A stretch of DNA of 64,000 nt from the NCBI RefSeq assembly GCF_049671645.1, contig NZ_JBATVG010000019.1:286786-350785 (forward strand), in the 5' to 3' direction. The number at the start of each line of letters is the position of its first letter. Position 1 is the stretch's first letter. The stretch is from Castellaniella sp049671645 (lineage in GTDB: Bacteria; Pseudomonadota; Gammaproteobacteria; Burkholderiales; Burkholderiaceae_B). The notes beneath the pieces were generated by a model. The model saw only the letters and a list, made by a program, of their open reading frames with translations. It searched no databases and was not told the origin of the DNA. The position numbers and the translations under genes were made by a program. Below, piece by piece: positions 31,371 to 40,222 of this stretch.

Positions 31371-32707
31371 ACGCATCCCTGCAGTTCCGCCTGTCCTTCA
31401 CCCTGTCGGTCGTCATCGTCGTCGTGGCCGGCATCGCCGGCGTCTTTTCCTTTTTCTCGACCCTGGACGAAGCCCACGAACTGCAGGACGACGTGCTCTA
31501 CCAGATCGCCGAACTGATGGACCAGCAGCATCTGGTCCTGGCGCCCGGCGACACAGCTACCCACCTGGCCGATGGCGACGACGATTCCTACATCATCATC
31601 CAGCAACTGGCATCCGCCACGGCCGGGCATTCATCGCCGCATACCGAAGGCGTTCTGTCGTTGCCCGGCAACCTGGCCGAAGGCCTGCACACCCTGCAGT
31701 CGCACGGCGACACGTACCGGGTGCTGGTCAAGAGCCAGCCCGCGGGCGGGCGGGTCGCCATCGCCCAGGAAACCGACTTTCGCGACAAGATCGCGCGCGA
31801 AAGCGCCGTACGCACCCTGATGCCCTTTCTGATCCTGGTGCCGATCCTGCTGCTGATCATCACGAACCTGGTGCGCAAGATGTTCCAGCCGATCTCCGGT
31901 CTTTCCAACGAGATCGACCGGCGTTCGTTTGAAGACCTGCGTCCCGTGCCGGATCACCACCTGCCCACGGAAGTGCGTCCCTTCGTCATCGCCATCAACC
32001 GTCTGCTGATCCGGCTGGCCCGGTCGCGGGAAACCCAGCGCCGTTTCGTCGCCGATGCCGCGCACGAACTGCGCTCTCCGATGACGGCGCTATCGCTGCA
32101 GGCCGAACGGCTGGACGAAGCCGACCTGCCGTCCTCCGCCCGTGAACGGCTGTCCGCCTTGCGCCAGGGCATCCAGCGGTGCCGCAATCTGCTGGACCAA
32201 TTGCTCAGCCTGGCCAAAGCGCAATCCGCCGCCGAGCCCACGGAAAGCCCGGTATCCATCCCCATGTTGTATCGCCGGGTACTGGAAGACCTGATCCCGC
32301 AAGCCCAGGCCAAAACGGTGGACCTGGGCGTGACCGAGATCCCGGATATCCGGATTCAGGCCAATGAACTGGATCTGTGCACGCTCATCAAAAACCTGGT
32401 GGACAACGCCATCCGCTACACCCCCGCCGGGGGCCGGGTCGACCTGTCGGCCCGCGTGCTGGACGACGTCATTGAGCTGTGCGTCTCGGATACCGGCCCC
32501 GGCATCCCCATCCAGGAAAGAAAACGCGTGTTCGACCCGTTCTACCGGGTACTGGGCACCGAACAGGTCGGATCGGGTCTGGGGCTGGCCATCGTCAAGA
32601 CCATCGTCGCCCGCCTGGGCGCCGACATCGACCTGGATTTCTCGGACAGCGCGGCCAAGACGGGCCTGAAGGTCACGATCCGCCTGCGGCAAGCTCCGCC
32701 CGCCTGA
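31346..32707 (+). CDS. Sensor histidine kinase (QseC/TctE-like)
   Basis: A 453-residue inner-membrane kinase. TM1 is at about 18-38 (LSFTLSVVIVVVAGIAGVFSFF), followed by a periplasmic sensor of about 110 residues and TM2 at about 155-175. A HAMP-like stretch leads to the phospho-acceptor box FVADAAHELRSPMTALSLQAER. The ATP site is complete: NLVDNAIRYTP, DTGPGIP, GSGLGLAIV. It is translated from inside the end of the regulator gene, and its 3' end overlaps the convergent methyltransferase gene by 35 bases. The signal sensed is unknown. Confidence 0.93.
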   Translation: MDGLKKRLNASLQFRLSFTLSVVIVVVAGIAGVFSFFSTLDEAHELQDDVLYQIAELMDQQHLVLAPGDTATHLADGDDDSYIIIQQLASATAGHSSPHTEGVLSLPGNLAEGLHTLQSHGDTYRVLVKSQPAGGRVAIAQETDFRDKIARESAVRTLMPFLILVPILLLIITNLVRKMFQPISGLSNEIDRRSFEDLRPVPDHHLPTEVRPFVIAINRLLIRLARSRETQRRFVADAAHELRSPMTALSLQAERLDEADLPSSARERLSALRQGIQRCRNLLDQLLSLAKAQSAAEPTESPVSIPMLYRRVLEDLIPQAQAKTVDLGVTEIPDIRIQANELDLCTLIKNLVDNAIRYTPAGGRVDLSARVLDDVIELCVSDTGPGIPIQERKRVFDPFYRVLGTEQVGSGLGLAIVKTIVARLGADIDLDFSDSAAKTGLKVTIRLRQAPPA

Positions 32708-33350
32708 AGACACGCACCCGGGCAGGCGGCACGTTCAGCCAGGCATAATGGCTGGATTCTTCGGCAAAGCCCGTGAACAGGCCCGTGTCGCGCTCCCATA
32801 AGGCATAGGTGAACTGCACCAGGCAACCATCCGCCGCCAGACACTGCCGCCACTGATCCACAATCGCGCTGACCACGTCGGCCGGCAGCGAGCGCAGCGG
32901 CAAGCTGGACACCACTGCATCCACCTTTTTATTGGCCGGCAGCAGTGATTCCAGGTCGGCCGCGTCGCCGCCCACCACGGTCAGGGCCGGAAACCGGTAC
33001 CGCAAATGCTGCACGAAAGCGGGCGATCGTTCCACGATCCACAGGCGTCTGGCGGGGAAGCCACGATCCAGCAGGGCCTGCGTCACCGCGCCGGTTCCCG
33101 CCCCCAGTTCCACGACCAGGCCATCGCCCGACAGGGGAATCCGGGCCGCCATCTGGCTGGCCAATTGCCTGGAACTGGGCCAGATCGCGCCGACCGTCCC
33201 CGGACGAGCCATCCATTCCCGTAGAAAAAGTCCTGGCGAGACGGTTTGCACCAGTCCCGCCAGTCTACGCATGTCCGCCTGATAGCGGGCCTGATATTGG
33301 CGCAGATTCTGCACCAGTGGAATAGCGCCAATATTTCTGTTCTTCAGCAT
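32673..33350 (-). CDS. SAM-dependent methyltransferase, PmtA-like
   Basis: A 225-residue class I methyltransferase. The SAM motif is VVELGAGTGAVTQALLDRG (about 80), preceded by GAIWPSSRQLASQMAA, and followed by LWIVERSP and VVGGDAADL. The motif VDAVVSSLPLRSLP is typical of the phospholipid N-methyltransferase/KsgA-like group. It may methylate phosphatidylethanolamine, but this is only suggested. The gene is convergent with and overlaps the histidine kinase. Confidence 0.8.
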   Translation of the reverse strand: MLKNRNIGAIPLVQNLRQYQARYQADMRRLAGLVQTVSPGLFLREWMARPGTVGAIWPSSRQLASQMAARIPLSGDGLVVELGAGTGAVTQALLDRGFPARRLWIVERSPAFVQHLRYRFPALTVVGGDAADLESLLPANKKVDAVVSSLPLRSLPADVVSAIVDQWRQCLAADGCLVQFTYALWERDTGLFTGFAEESSHYAWLNVPPARVRVFRRAELAAGGS

Positions 33351-33410
33351 GCAGGTCTCCAGTGCCTGACAATCAAGAGACTACTCGAGCAAACTTGGGC
33401 GTGGCTTGGG

Positions 33411-34088
33411 TCAGAACAGAAAAAAGTATACATGCACCCATCCCGCCTGCTGGGCCGCTTCGATGGCCTCAAAGACAGGAATGGAAAGAAAGTATGGCAA
33501 GGCGTCACGCACGGTCTTCCAGACGCCGTGCAGGTCCACGGTGACATGCTGGGGCGACTGCCACAAGGACCAACGGGGCAAGAACCTGGGGGTCTGCCTG
33601 CAGTAGGCTTCGTAGCTGGCGCCAAACGCCTGGCGCAACAGGATTTCCTCTTCGCCGACGATCCAGCGAAAAATCACGCTGGCCAGCACGGCAAGCACCA
33701 GCCCGATCACCAGGCTGCCCGTCTGCAGCCCCATGCCGAAAACCGCCAGAATGGAGAATACGTACAGCGGGTTGCGGCTGACGGAATAGGGCCCCTCGGC
33801 CACCAGATCCGCGCCTTTGCGCCCGCCCAAATACAGCATGCAAGCGCAGCGCCCCAAGATGGCTAGGATCAGAAAGGCCAAACCGCCCCATTCCAGGCCC
33901 TGATTCATCCAGCCGGCTTCGGGCCAGGCGGAGCTTACCCAGGGCAGCGCGCAGACCGCGAGAACGGCCAGGACGCCCAGCGCGCGACGGCGCCTTACCT
34001 GCGCCCGGGCCAGATGTTCCCAGGTTGCATTCAAGGTCGCCGTGCGGTCGTTACTGTCGCCCCCGTCACCGGCCGGATTGTGCATCAT
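33411..34088 (-). CDS. Isoprenylcysteine carboxyl methyltransferase (ICMT/PEMT) family membrane protein
   Basis: A 225-residue membrane protein with about five hydrophobic segments. The family signature GPYSVSRNPLYVFSILAVFGMGLQ lies near residue 100, and EEEILLRQAFGASYEAYCRQTPRFLP follows near 150. Members methylate lipids, prenylated or other membrane substrates. The neighbouring gene is also a methyltransferase, so both may act on membrane lipids. A long, polar N-terminus of about 35 residues comes first. Confidence 0.85.
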   Translation of the reverse strand: MMHNPAGDGGDSNDRTATLNATWEHLARAQVRRRRALGVLAVLAVCALPWVSSAWPEAGWMNQGLEWGGLAFLILAILGRCACMLYLGGRKGADLVAEGPYSVSRNPLYVFSILAVFGMGLQTGSLVIGLVLAVLASVIFRWIVGEEEILLRQAFGASYEAYCRQTPRFLPRWSLWQSPQHVTVDLHGVWKTVRDALPYFLSIPVFEAIEAAQQAGWVHVYFFLF

Positions 34089-34160
34089 GATGAGTATCCT
34101 GTTTGAACAAGCTTACAGCAGCCTGCCGAGCCACGATACTTTGTATTACTTAGTCAAGAC

Positions 34161-34535
34161 TTAGGACGCCCCGCGTCTCGCGCCTCGTCTCGGTCGATCG
34201 GACGCGTGCGCCAACATTTTCTGCTGCTGGCCTTCAATCAGGAACCGCTTCAGCAGCTTATATTCCTCCGGCCCCAGGACACGAACGTTGCACTCCAGCC
34301 AGACCTCGATATCTTCAATGTCTCTTTGGGACAGCCCGGCATAGCGGATGCGCACCCGAGGTCCCTGCGAGGCGCCAGCCATCGGGATCGTGCGCCATTG
34401 ATGCGAACGCCTGCCGGGCGACCAGATCCCGGACAGTCGTTCACCATGCTCACCCCATCCGGGGGCGCCGCCAGTCACGGCGGCTTGCGTCGCAGGGGTT
34501 GTCTGACGATGAGTCGTGTCTGTAAGGTCGGGCAT
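34161..34535 (-). CDS. Hypothetical protein
   Basis: A 124-residue basic protein. I recognise no family. Residues 55-110 (RVRIRYAGLSQRDIEDIEVWLECNVRVLGPEEYKLLKRFLIEGQQQKM) look folded, with two amphipathic helices, while the rest is low-complexity Thr/Ala/Arg. AGGAG lies 8 bases before the ATG at 34535, the reason for choosing this start. Confidence 0.5.
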   Translation of the reverse strand: MPDLTDTTHRQTTPATQAAVTGGAPGWGEHGERLSGIWSPGRRSHQWRTIPMAGASQGPRVRIRYAGLSQRDIEDIEVWLECNVRVLGPEEYKLLKRFLIEGQQQKMLAHASDRPRRGARRGAS

Positions 34536-34895
34536 TGCTGGCTCCTTGCAGCTGTGGCTTACGCCGCAACATGATTGGGGATGATGGATCCCTTGCAGCA
34601 ATAACCATGCCAACTGGGCAGCACCTGGCGTTCCGATCGGTTGAATCAGAAAGCCATCTCAACATTCCCCTATAAATCAAGGGGGCATTCGAACTTCAGG
34701 GGGGTCTTCAGGGCACGGAATCGGGCACACCCGGAGCAAGAAACCCAGGCGACGTTACATCTGGTCCAGACACACAGTGACACGCGAAGTAACAAAAGCA
34801 GCTAAAAAGAGCGGCGCGCCACCGGACGCCCCAAACGACAAGGGCGCCAGCCGGCGAAAACGCGGCGGGCGCCCAGGCACGAAGCCGGAGACGGA
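34536..34895. other. 360-base gap with a strong GC hairpin
   Basis: A stem GGGCGCC (34842-34848) and GGCGCCC (34868-34874) with an inner GC pairing lies 22 bases past the end of the lipoprotein gene. On the minus strand it is followed by TTGTCGTTT, so it may be that gene's terminator. No coding sequence was recognised. Confidence 0.4.
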
Positions 34896-35570
34896 TCAGC
34901 GCAGTTTTGCCTGTTGCGCCTCCAGGCGACGGATGGAATCCTTCAGCGCCTTGAGCTGCTTTTGCGCATCCGCCTGCTGCTTGCTCAAGCGCGCTGCTTC
35001 CTGATGCGCGACCGTCTGCTGCGCCGCGATCTGGCGGGCCTGTTCACGCTGAGCATCCAGATCCGCCTGGAGCGCGCTGAGTTCCGCCGACCTTTCATTC
35101 AGCTGCGCCTCGGTATGGGCGTAGCTGGCCTGGAGACGGATACGGCGCAGATCCGCCTCTGCCAGACTGGCGGATTTCCTGGCGTATTGCTCGTAACGCT
35201 GTTCAGCCCGCTTTGAATCCAGAGTCTTGGTGACCTTCCAGAAATCCTTGTTGTAGAACAGCGCCGCGTAGTATTCCAGCGAATGGGTGTCGAACAGCAG
35301 GCTGGCCCCATAAGCGCCGTTGTACACCGTGCGCAATTCTGTCACGGCGCGTTCCTGGATAAGCTGTTGCAGTTGCGCCCCGGCGCCACTGGGTTGCGGA
35401 GTCGCCGCGGGCTTCACCGCAGGCGTCTGGCCGGCCGCCGGATCAAGCTTGGCCTCGGCCGCCGCCGGAGCCTCCTGCGTGACTGCAGATTGCTTCGGTA
35501 CGGGGGTTGTACACGCGCTCAGGACGGTCATGGTCACAATGGCCAGGATGGCGCTGCGATGGATACTCAT
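34896..35570 (-). CDS. Lipoprotein with C-terminal coiled coil (DUF2968-like)
   Basis: A 224-residue lipoprotein. The signal sequence ends in the lipobox VLSAC (Cys about 20). A Pro/Ala linker, a folded region (LQQLIQERAVTELRTVYNGAYGASLLFDTHSLEYYAALFYNKDFWKV) and a long coiled coil to the end follow. The centre fits DUF2968 as known in Burkholderiales, though I rely on memory for this. It lies 59 bases after the sigma-54 activator, on the same strand, and may be regulated by or with it. Confidence 0.7.
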   Translation of the reverse strand: MSIHRSAILAIVTMTVLSACTTPVPKQSAVTQEAPAAAEAKLDPAAGQTPAVKPAATPQPSGAGAQLQQLIQERAVTELRTVYNGAYGASLLFDTHSLEYYAALFYNKDFWKVTKTLDSKRAEQRYEQYARKSASLAEADLRRIRLQASYAHTEAQLNERSAELSALQADLDAQREQARQIAAQQTVAHQEAARLSKQQADAQKQLKALKDSIRRLEAQQAKLR

Positions 35571-35629
35571 GGAATGCTGTCCTCTTCAGTCGTAATCAAA
35601 TCCTGCGAATGCAACAGTGTATCGGATGC

Positions 35630-37000
35630 TCACACCGATGCCACACTGTCTCCCTGGGCCTGGATATTGTGTCTGCGCATCTTTTCCCACAGCGCCTTGC
35701 GGCTGATGCCCAGAGCGGCCGCGGTGTCCTGGCGGCGCCAGCCATGATCGTCCAACGCCCGGATGATGCGCGCCCGTTCCGTCTGATCGGTCGCGGACGA
35801 CGCCGACGGCAGTTCATCCTGGGTCGTCGCCCGGCTCAGGGACGTGAACTGATCCATGATCCGCTCCAGGGCGCTTCGATCCCAGGAGCCGGTCTGCTGC
35901 ACGCAGATGCCGACGCGCTCGGCCAGGTTGGCCATCTCGCGGATATTGCCCGGAAACGGCATCATGGCGACCCTGGCCAGCAGCCATTCGGGCGCCTCGG
36001 CGCTGCCCGATGGCGTCGTCAGCGCGATCAGCGCCCGGAACAGATGCTGCTTCTCCAACGGCCCCCGCGCTTCCAAGTTCGGCACTTCCAGCTCGATGAC
36101 CGCCAGGCGGTAATACAAATCGCTTCGGAAGCGACCCGCTTCGGTCAGCGTCGCCAGATGGAAATGACTGGCCGACACCAGCCGGAAATCCACGGGCACC
36201 GGCGAGGCGGCCCCCAAGCGAGTGATGCTGCGCTGCTCCAGCACACGCAATAGTTTCACTTGCTGGTGCAGCGGCAGATCGCCGATCTCATCCAGGAACA
36301 AGGTGCCGCCGTCCGCCTGCTCAAAGTATCCCTTGTGCGCGCCGACCGCTCCGGTGAATGCGCCCTTGGCATGACCGAAGAAATGCGCCTCGAACAGTCC
36401 GTCCGGCACGGCTCCGCAATTCACGGCCACAAACGGCCCGCCGACACGCGAGGACAGCTCGTGCAGGCGCTGGGCGACGCGCTCCTTGCCCGTGCCCGTC
36501 TCGCCATGAATGACGACGCTGGCATCGCATGCCGCATACAGCTCGACATCCCGCATCAGGGCGCGCATGGCTGTGCACTCGGCCACCAGGGGCGTATTCC
36601 GCCGGGTGGTCTCGGGCGCCCTGGCCTGATCGACCGACTGCGCGGCTCGCAAGATCATGGCACGCAGCTCGGCGCCGGTGAACGACGGCGGCAGCGTATG
36701 CGAATAGGCCGGGGGGTAGAACCGGGTATCCTGCCCCCGCTGCTCCGCCGCAACCCAGATCACCGGCACGGCCTCGGTGCGCAGCCAGCCCTGCCCCGTG
36801 AAATGCGCATCCCCGATGACGCTGACCGAGATCACGGCCACCGCCCGCCGGCCGGGCTCCTGCGGCGGCGGCATGGGAGTGGCCGGATCGACGCGAATCG
36901 CCACAATGTCGGTACTGGCCAGGCACTGCTGGATCCGGGGCGCGATATCAGAACTCCCCTCCCAGATGAACACGTCGATGGTGTCGGGGGTGACTGTCAT
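35630..37000 (-). CDS. Sigma-54-dependent transcriptional activator
   Basis: A 456-residue enhancer-binding protein. The N-terminal region (about 1-130) resembles a receiver but lacks a clear phospho-acceptor Asp. The AAA+ domain has Walker A GETGTGKE (about 165), GAFTGAVGAHKG for sigma-54 contact, and GGTLFLDEIGDLP (Walker B). The C-terminal Fis-type HTH reads RRQDTAAALGISRKALWEKMRRHNI. It follows tadG by 54 bases at the end of the tad operon. The sigma-54 promoter at 51479 is a plausible target. Confidence 0.9.
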   Translation of the reverse strand: MTVTPDTIDVFIWEGSSDIAPRIQQCLASTDIVAIRVDPATPMPPPQEPGRRAVAVISVSVIGDAHFTGQGWLRTEAVPVIWVAAEQRGQDTRFYPPAYSHTLPPSFTGAELRAMILRAAQSVDQARAPETTRRNTPLVAECTAMRALMRDVELYAACDASVVIHGETGTGKERVAQRLHELSSRVGGPFVAVNCGAVPDGLFEAHFFGHAKGAFTGAVGAHKGYFEQADGGTLFLDEIGDLPLHQQVKLLRVLEQRSITRLGAASPVPVDFRLVSASHFHLATLTEAGRFRSDLYYRLAVIELEVPNLEARGPLEKQHLFRALIALTTPSGSAEAPEWLLARVAMMPFPGNIREMANLAERVGICVQQTGSWDRSALERIMDQFTSLSRATTQDELPSASSATDQTERARIIRALDDHGWRRQDTAAALGISRKALWEKMRRHNIQAQGDSVASV

Positions 37001-37054
37001 GCGAAAGTCAGAATGCGGTATTGATTATTGGTCATGGCGGGTTTCGATAGATTC

Positions 37055-38887
37055 CTATTGGACGATGTAGGGGGCGCCTGGGAGGATGTCGTAGAGTCTG
37101 ACCTCGGTTTCATTCAGGTTGGCACCCAGCAGAGGCATCAGGACGTTCTGCAGCAATGGGGTCAAAAGCCCGTTTACTGCTGTCACCAGCGGGCTCAAGA
37201 CCCCGCCCAGAGGAACATCAAGGCCCAGCAACCCCAGGTTAGTTTCCACCTCGCTAGGCTGTATTTGCGTCTTCCAAGGAGGGTCGCCACCGAACGGAAA
37301 TGTCTTAGTGGACTTCTCTTGAATGGCCTGGGGAGGCGACCAATCCGCCCCCGACACCAAGGCGATATTTGCACGTACCTGCAACGTCACGGCACCCAGT
37401 AAAATTTTGACGAAATCGACATACTCAGGCTGAGGAAACGGATTCCCAGGATCCGATGATCGGCAGGGCACCCCATCCGGCAAAGTCCCAATGCACAGAT
37501 TGGCGGTCGAAGACTTCACACTGAAATATCCCAAATGATTTTCCGAATCGATCGCGGTCAACTTGGCATCCGAGCTCGCCGTACTGATTGTGACAGGCAG
37601 CCCGCCGGACAGGATCAGCAGATTGGGGATACCAAGATCCAGCTTGATCTGGATCTGCGAGTTGCTGACGACGCATGGGTGTCCATCGTCATACACAGGA
37701 ATGCCAAGACCGATTGTCGGAGGATTGACGACCTGGGCCTTCAACGACAAAAGGTCTGGCCCGATTGAAGTATCCAATGCCAACAGGTTCTTCCCGTTGG
37801 CCACAATGGCACTGGCCCCGACGAGCTCCGCCAGACTCAATTGCGTACTCAGTGCAGATGACAGGTTGGCTGCTGTCGCATAGAGCATCACTCCGTGCTC
37901 TCCCAAGAGCTTGATCGGCAGATCCCCGCTCTTTTGCTTCAGTTCATCCAGTGCGCCCACAGCAGCCTCCTGGGACCGGCCCAGCAATTTTATGTAGGCG
38001 TCAAGCACATCCCCCAACGTCAACCGCTGAAGCAGCGCCAGGTCATCCGGCGTCCCCACCCCAGCCAAAACTGTCGCCGGCAAGCCCAGCGCCTGCAGCA
38101 AACCCGCTGGCGTCGTCATCACATCGGCCAGCCCGCCGGAATCCAATACACTGATCTTCTGCGGGTCCAACCCCAAACTCGTCAAAACCAGGGGCAACAG
38201 ACCAGCGCCGTCTCCCTGAGACGACGCGCCACCGCCGCCCACAGGGGGTATCGACAGCAGACGGGCCCCGACCGAGAATGTCGCCACATCAGGCCCCACC
38301 ATCGCCGTGGCGACGGCGGCGGCGCTTGAGCCACTATCCGGCGAAGACGTCCCCCCGAATAGCTTCGGCAGGAAGGACACCAGATTCGAACGCGTCTCGA
38401 CTCTCATGGCATTCAACGGCTGTGTGCCGGTGTATTCCGACGATGCCGTGAAGACGGGGGCCTCCAGACTCCCGGCTGAGGGCGGGTGCGGCGCGGGCTT
38501 GAACCCGCACCGGATCGCTTGAATTTCCTCGGTCCAGGGCTGCGTCTCAGACTTTCGCGCCCACCGCCCGCACTCGATCGGCTGAAGAATGTCGGCTTCC
38601 GGCACGCCATTTTGCGCCGCAACCGCCTGCGCAACCGCCTTGGCCTCCTCGCACCCTTTCCCCAGGACCTGCACCGCGCTCAACGCCGCCAGATCCGCCG
38701 CCTTCTGCAGCCGCTGCTGCACGAAATAGTTGTACCCGGCCTGCACCGACGCCAGCAGCGCCCCCAGGATCAACAGCACCGCCGCCACGATCAGGACCAC
38801 GGAACCCCGCTGATCCCGGGGAGCCGCGCCTTGGAAGCGTTTCAACACAAGAAGGATGCGCCGCATGGCGGCCTTGCTGGACATCAT
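37055..38887 (-). CDS. tadG: TadG-like pilus-associated protein
   Basis: A 610-residue protein with an N-terminal pilin-like membrane helix (QRGSVVLIVAAVLLILGALLASVQAG, about 25-50) followed by VQQRLQKAADLAALSAVQVLG, the standard TadG start, and a large exported domain. There are no transmembrane segments after the first. It overlaps the DUF3613 gene by 4 bases (ATGA). TadG is thought to link pilus biogenesis to the cell envelope; its exact role is unsettled. Confidence 0.85.
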   Translation of the reverse strand: MMSSKAAMRRILLVLKRFQGAAPRDQRGSVVLIVAAVLLILGALLASVQAGYNYFVQQRLQKAADLAALSAVQVLGKGCEEAKAVAQAVAAQNGVPEADILQPIECGRWARKSETQPWTEEIQAIRCGFKPAPHPPSAGSLEAPVFTASSEYTGTQPLNAMRVETRSNLVSFLPKLFGGTSSPDSGSSAAAVATAMVGPDVATFSVGARLLSIPPVGGGGASSQGDGAGLLPLVLTSLGLDPQKISVLDSGGLADVMTTPAGLLQALGLPATVLAGVGTPDDLALLQRLTLGDVLDAYIKLLGRSQEAAVGALDELKQKSGDLPIKLLGEHGVMLYATAANLSSALSTQLSLAELVGASAIVANGKNLLALDTSIGPDLLSLKAQVVNPPTIGLGIPVYDDGHPCVVSNSQIQIKLDLGIPNLLILSGGLPVTISTASSDAKLTAIDSENHLGYFSVKSSTANLCIGTLPDGVPCRSSDPGNPFPQPEYVDFVKILLGAVTLQVRANIALVSGADWSPPQAIQEKSTKTFPFGGDPPWKTQIQPSEVETNLGLLGLDVPLGGVLSPLVTAVNGLLTPLLQNVLMPLLGANLNETEVRLYDILPGAPYIVQ

Positions 38888-39303
38888 TTGGCCTTGACGC
38901 TCTCCTCGAACCGGTCGGGGAGCGGGTGATCGAAACTATCCAGGTAGCGTTTCCAGCTGCGGCCGGCCGCCGCCCCCAGGGTCGGCAGCGCCGGGGCGGC
39001 CTGCGCGCCCGAAGCCTGATCCTCCATCAAAGTCCGGGTAGCCGGGCCGATGGCCGTGCGCGTCGTCCAGGGGCGCAGCCGCGCATGCTCCGGCTGGCCG
39101 GAGGGCGGCTGCGGCACCGCATATGGAGCAGCCTCGGACGGCTGGACGGGCGCCGGGGTGTCCGCGTGGCCGACCGGATAGCTCTTGAGCACCGTCAAGC
39201 CCGCAGCCGGAACAGGCACCAGCGGCGTATGCGCCTGGGAGAACGCCGTCGTCGCCATCGACGCGACGATCAGGGCCAGCAGCAGGGGGACGATTCTGAT
39301 CAT
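38884..39303 (-). CDS. DUF3613-type small exported protein of the tad operon
   Basis: A 139-residue protein with a signal peptide (MIRIVPLLLALIVASMATTAFSQA) and a conserved C-terminal patch, RSWKRYLDSFDHPLPDRFEE, that I associate with DUF3613 proteins found in tad loci. The middle is Pro/Ala-rich. The start at 39303 has AGGAG 8 bases upstream; an in-frame ATG nine codons upstream overlaps the tadD stop. Confidence 0.7.
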   Translation of the reverse strand: MIRIVPLLLALIVASMATTAFSQAHTPLVPVPAAGLTVLKSYPVGHADTPAPVQPSEAAPYAVPQPPSGQPEHARLRPWTTRTAIGPATRTLMEDQASGAQAAPALPTLGAAAGRSWKRYLDSFDHPLPDRFEESVKAK

Positions 39304-39326
39304 GATCAACTCCTTGTCTCCGTCAT

Positions 39327-40214
39327 TCACCGCACCAGGCGGGGATGTTCCAAACTGGCAAGCGGCGGGGCCGCCGGGCCTGTCCGCACCGTCTCGTCGA
39401 TCGGCTCCGCCGTGACCAGGGCGGCCGACTGACCGGCAGACGCGCTGCCTGCGGCCGTCGGCCCCGGGACCGCGCCTGCCCGAAGACCCACCGCCATGGC
39501 GTGGACACGATCGCGGGTCGCGCTGCCGAAGCCGGCTTTCCGCATCAACGCCTCGGCATCGGCCGGCTGATTGCGCAACAGCAGCAGAATCGCCATATTG
39601 CCCAGGATGCGCTGATCATTGGGAGCCAGTTCCGCCGCCTGACCGATGGAGAGGCCGGCTCCACCCAGGTCCCCCGCGCGCAGTTGCGCAAAGCCCAGGT
39701 CGCCCAGGAACACCGGGTTGGCGGGCTGCAGCGCCACCGCCGCCGACAGTTCCCCCACGGCCCGGGCATCCTGCCCGGATCGGGCGGCCAACAGGCCCAG
39801 GCCATGATGGGCCTGGGCGGCCAGATCCGTGCGCGTCAACGTCTGGTACAAGGCCCGGCTTTCTTCCAGTTGGCCTGTTTCCATCAAGGCCTCGGCATAC
39901 AGGACATCCAGTTCCGGCGTGTGGCCGTGCCTGGCAATGGCCTGACGGGAATAGGCCAGGACGGCGTAGTAGCGCCGATCCGCCCGCGCCTCCCGCACCA
40001 CATTGAGCATCATGTCGGCCTGCGAAGGCATGTTCTTGTGCGCCGCCCTGGATTCGGCGGTGCGCCGCATGGACTCCTGTTCCTGCTGATGCTGGATCAG
40101 TTCCATCGCCGTATTGGGCTGGAAGGCCGAGCAGGCGGACAGCATCAGGCACACGCTGGCCAGCAGGCCGGCGCGCCCGGCAATTCGATGAAAAAAGATC
40201 GCTTGGAATGTCAT
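39327..40214 (-). CDS. tadD: TadD, TPR-containing lipoprotein
   Basis: A 295-residue lipoprotein. The signal ends at LMLSAC (Cys about 28). TPR units follow: YYAVLAYSRQAIARHG, PELDVLYAEALMETGQLEESRALYQ, AHHGLGLLAARSGQ, NPVFLGDLGFAQLRAG and NDQRILGNMAILLLLRNQ. TadD helps assemble the RcpA secretin in the outer membrane. It lies between tadC and the DUF3613 gene. Confidence 0.87.
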   Translation of the reverse strand: MTFQAIFFHRIAGRAGLLASVCLMLSACSAFQPNTAMELIQHQQEQESMRRTAESRAAHKNMPSQADMMLNVVREARADRRYYAVLAYSRQAIARHGHTPELDVLYAEALMETGQLEESRALYQTLTRTDLAAQAHHGLGLLAARSGQDARAVGELSAAVALQPANPVFLGDLGFAQLRAGDLGGAGLSIGQAAELAPNDQRILGNMAILLLLRNQPADAEALMRKAGFGSATRDRVHAMAVGLRAGAVPGPTAAGSASAGQSAALVTAEPIDETVRTGPAAPPLASLEHPRLVR

Positions 40215-40222
40215 GGGAAGCC

